From an uncultured Dehalococcoidia bacterium (lineage in GTDB: Bacteria > Chloroflexota > Dehalococcoidia > Lucifugimonadales > GCA-2712585), in assembly GCA_913052045.1 (NCBI GenBank), contig CAJXDJ010000007.1, forward strand, positions 1-14,231: DNA of 14,231 nucleotides, written 5' to 3'. Positions within the stretch are counted from its first letter, which is position 1; each line of letters starts with the position of its first letter. Position numbers and translations under genes: made by a program. Shown here piece after piece: positions 13,470 to 14,231 of this stretch. Below the pieces are notes generated by a model. The model saw only the letters and a list, made by a program, of their open reading frames with translations, made no database searches and was not told where the DNA came from.

Positions 13470-14231
13470 ATGAAAACTTACTTCGAATGTATCGATTGCA
13501 AAACAGAAATACCAGCATCTGTCATGGTAAACCACTGTGGTAGTTGTAAAAATCCCCTCTTTGTTTCGACCAAAACTCCATATGCAGTCAATAATGCTAT
13601 AGATTTAGGGCAAGGAAATACTCCTGTGGTTAGACTAAAAAGAATCGGACTTGAATTTGGTGTCTCCGATCTTTGGGCTAAGTTAGAATATTTGAACCCT
13701 ACAGGATCTTTTAAAGATCGGGGTTCTGCCACTCTCATTTCTGCACTCTATAGTATGAAAATTAACAATCTGGCCGAAGATTCCTCTGGGAACGCAGGCG
13801 CATCGATTGCTGCTTACAGCGCAAAGGCCGGTATAAATGCCCATATTTTTGTTCCGGCTTCTGCACCATCGATTAAGGTCTTACAGATAGCCTTTTACAA
13901 TGCTGAAGTACATCGGATCGAAGGAGGACGGGAACAAGTGGCAATATCATGCTACAAGTTCTGCACGACCAACGACATGGTCTATGCTTCACACAACATT
14001 AGCCCATTTTTCATAGAAGGCACAAAACAGTTTGCATACGAACTGATTCAAGATATGGACCCTGTTCCGAACCATATCCTATTCCCAACAGGAAACGGCT
14101 CATTACTATTGGGCGCTTGGCGAGGATTTTCGGATATGGGATTCCATTGTCCTAAACTATACGCGATACAATCCGAGTTATGTAATCCTATTGTAAACCA
14201 GTTTTCAGGAAAGGAATGGGCCCATCATAAC
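13470..14231 (+). CDS. Threonine synthase-like PLP-dependent enzyme, 3' end outside window
   Basis: The frame is open for 254 codons to the right edge. It starts with a zinc ribbon, Cys7/Cys10 (CIDC) and Cys23/Cys26 (CGSC), then the fold-type II PLP core. Lys82 in NPTGSFKDRG is the Schiff-base lysine. SSGNAGASIAAYSAKAGI (105-122) binds substrate and cofactor. PTGNGSLLLGAWRGF matches the glycine-rich loop that holds the PLP phosphate in threonine synthases and relatives. The zinc ribbon plus this core is typical of the threonine synthase form (O-phosphohomoserine to threonine) of many bacteria and archaea, but paralogues with other substrates exist, so specificity is not certain. The upstream in-frame TAG (13446-13448) and intact zinc ribbon fix the start at ATG 13470; the AAGGG abuts the ATG too closely to be a normal ribosome site. 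Confidence 0.85.
   Translation, partial: MKTYFECIDCKTEIPASVMVNHCGSCKNPLFVSTKTPYAVNNAIDLGQGNTPVVRLKRIGLEFGVSDLWAKLEYLNPTGSFKDRGSATLISALYSMKINNLAEDSSGNAGASIAAYSAKAGINAHIFVPASAPSIKVLQIAFYNAEVHRIEGGREQVAISCYKFCTTNDMVYASHNISPFFIEGTKQFAYELIQDMDPVPNHILFPTGNGSLLLGAWRGFSDMGFHCPKLYAIQSELCNPIVNQFSGKEWAHHN

Overview
The window looks like an ordinary chromosome segment of a bacterium with a fairly low to middling G+C content (low-to-mid 40s % by eye). The gene mix is a secreted Asp-box lipoprotein, an aldo/keto reductase, a NIPSNAP protein, an Amidohydro_2 hydrolase with an FmdB zinc ribbon, a large FtsX-type permease with a LolD-type ATPase, a fumarate-reductase-like flavoprotein, a 14-helix MFS exporter and a threonine-synthase-like enzyme. 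This would suit a marine heterotroph such as an SAR202-type Chloroflexota. That placement is inference from gene content only; no rRNA or other marker gene is present.

Layout. Positions 1-181 (minus) hold the start of a NinB-like phage recombination gene that runs off the left edge. It overlaps the end of a 716-residue lipoprotein gene (174-2324, minus). The body of that protein is a beta-propeller with six Asp-boxes, but its last ~90 residues resemble the phage endonuclease-like protein YbcO (DUF1364). The left ~450 bp therefore looks like a piece of phage nin region joined in frame to a host gene, either by real recombination or by a chimeric assembly or amplification. From 2557 to 5685 there is a small metabolic group: aldo/keto reductase (+), NIPSNAP (-), Amidohydro_2 hydrolase (+) and FmdB-like zinc ribbon (+). 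Between NIPSNAP and the hydrolase lies a decayed fragment of a RecA-like (AAA_25) ATPase of the kind found in plasmid or phage primase-helicase proteins. From 5730 to 10102 (minus) an ATPase gene and a 1209-residue permease gene form an ABC transporter operon of the MacB/LolCDE superfamily, with a good sigma-70-like promoter about 120 nt upstream of a TTG start. Positions 10491-11936 (+) encode a TcuA-like flavoprotein that converges, with a 10-bp overlap, on an MFS exporter gene (11927-13393, minus). Divergent from the exporter, a threonine-synthase-like PLP enzyme starts at 13470 and runs off the right edge.

How the genes work together. The hydrolase, zinc ribbon, reductase, NIPSNAP protein and flavoprotein fit small-molecule carboxylate or carbonyl catabolism, but no substrate can be read from the sequence. 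The ABC pair probably acts at the cell envelope by mechanotransmission rather than by moving a solute through the membrane. The most notable points are the propeller/YbcO junction with the adjoining NinB-like gene, the ATPase remnant, the duplicated Cys-bounded motif in the lipoprotein, and the extra central membrane block in the permease.
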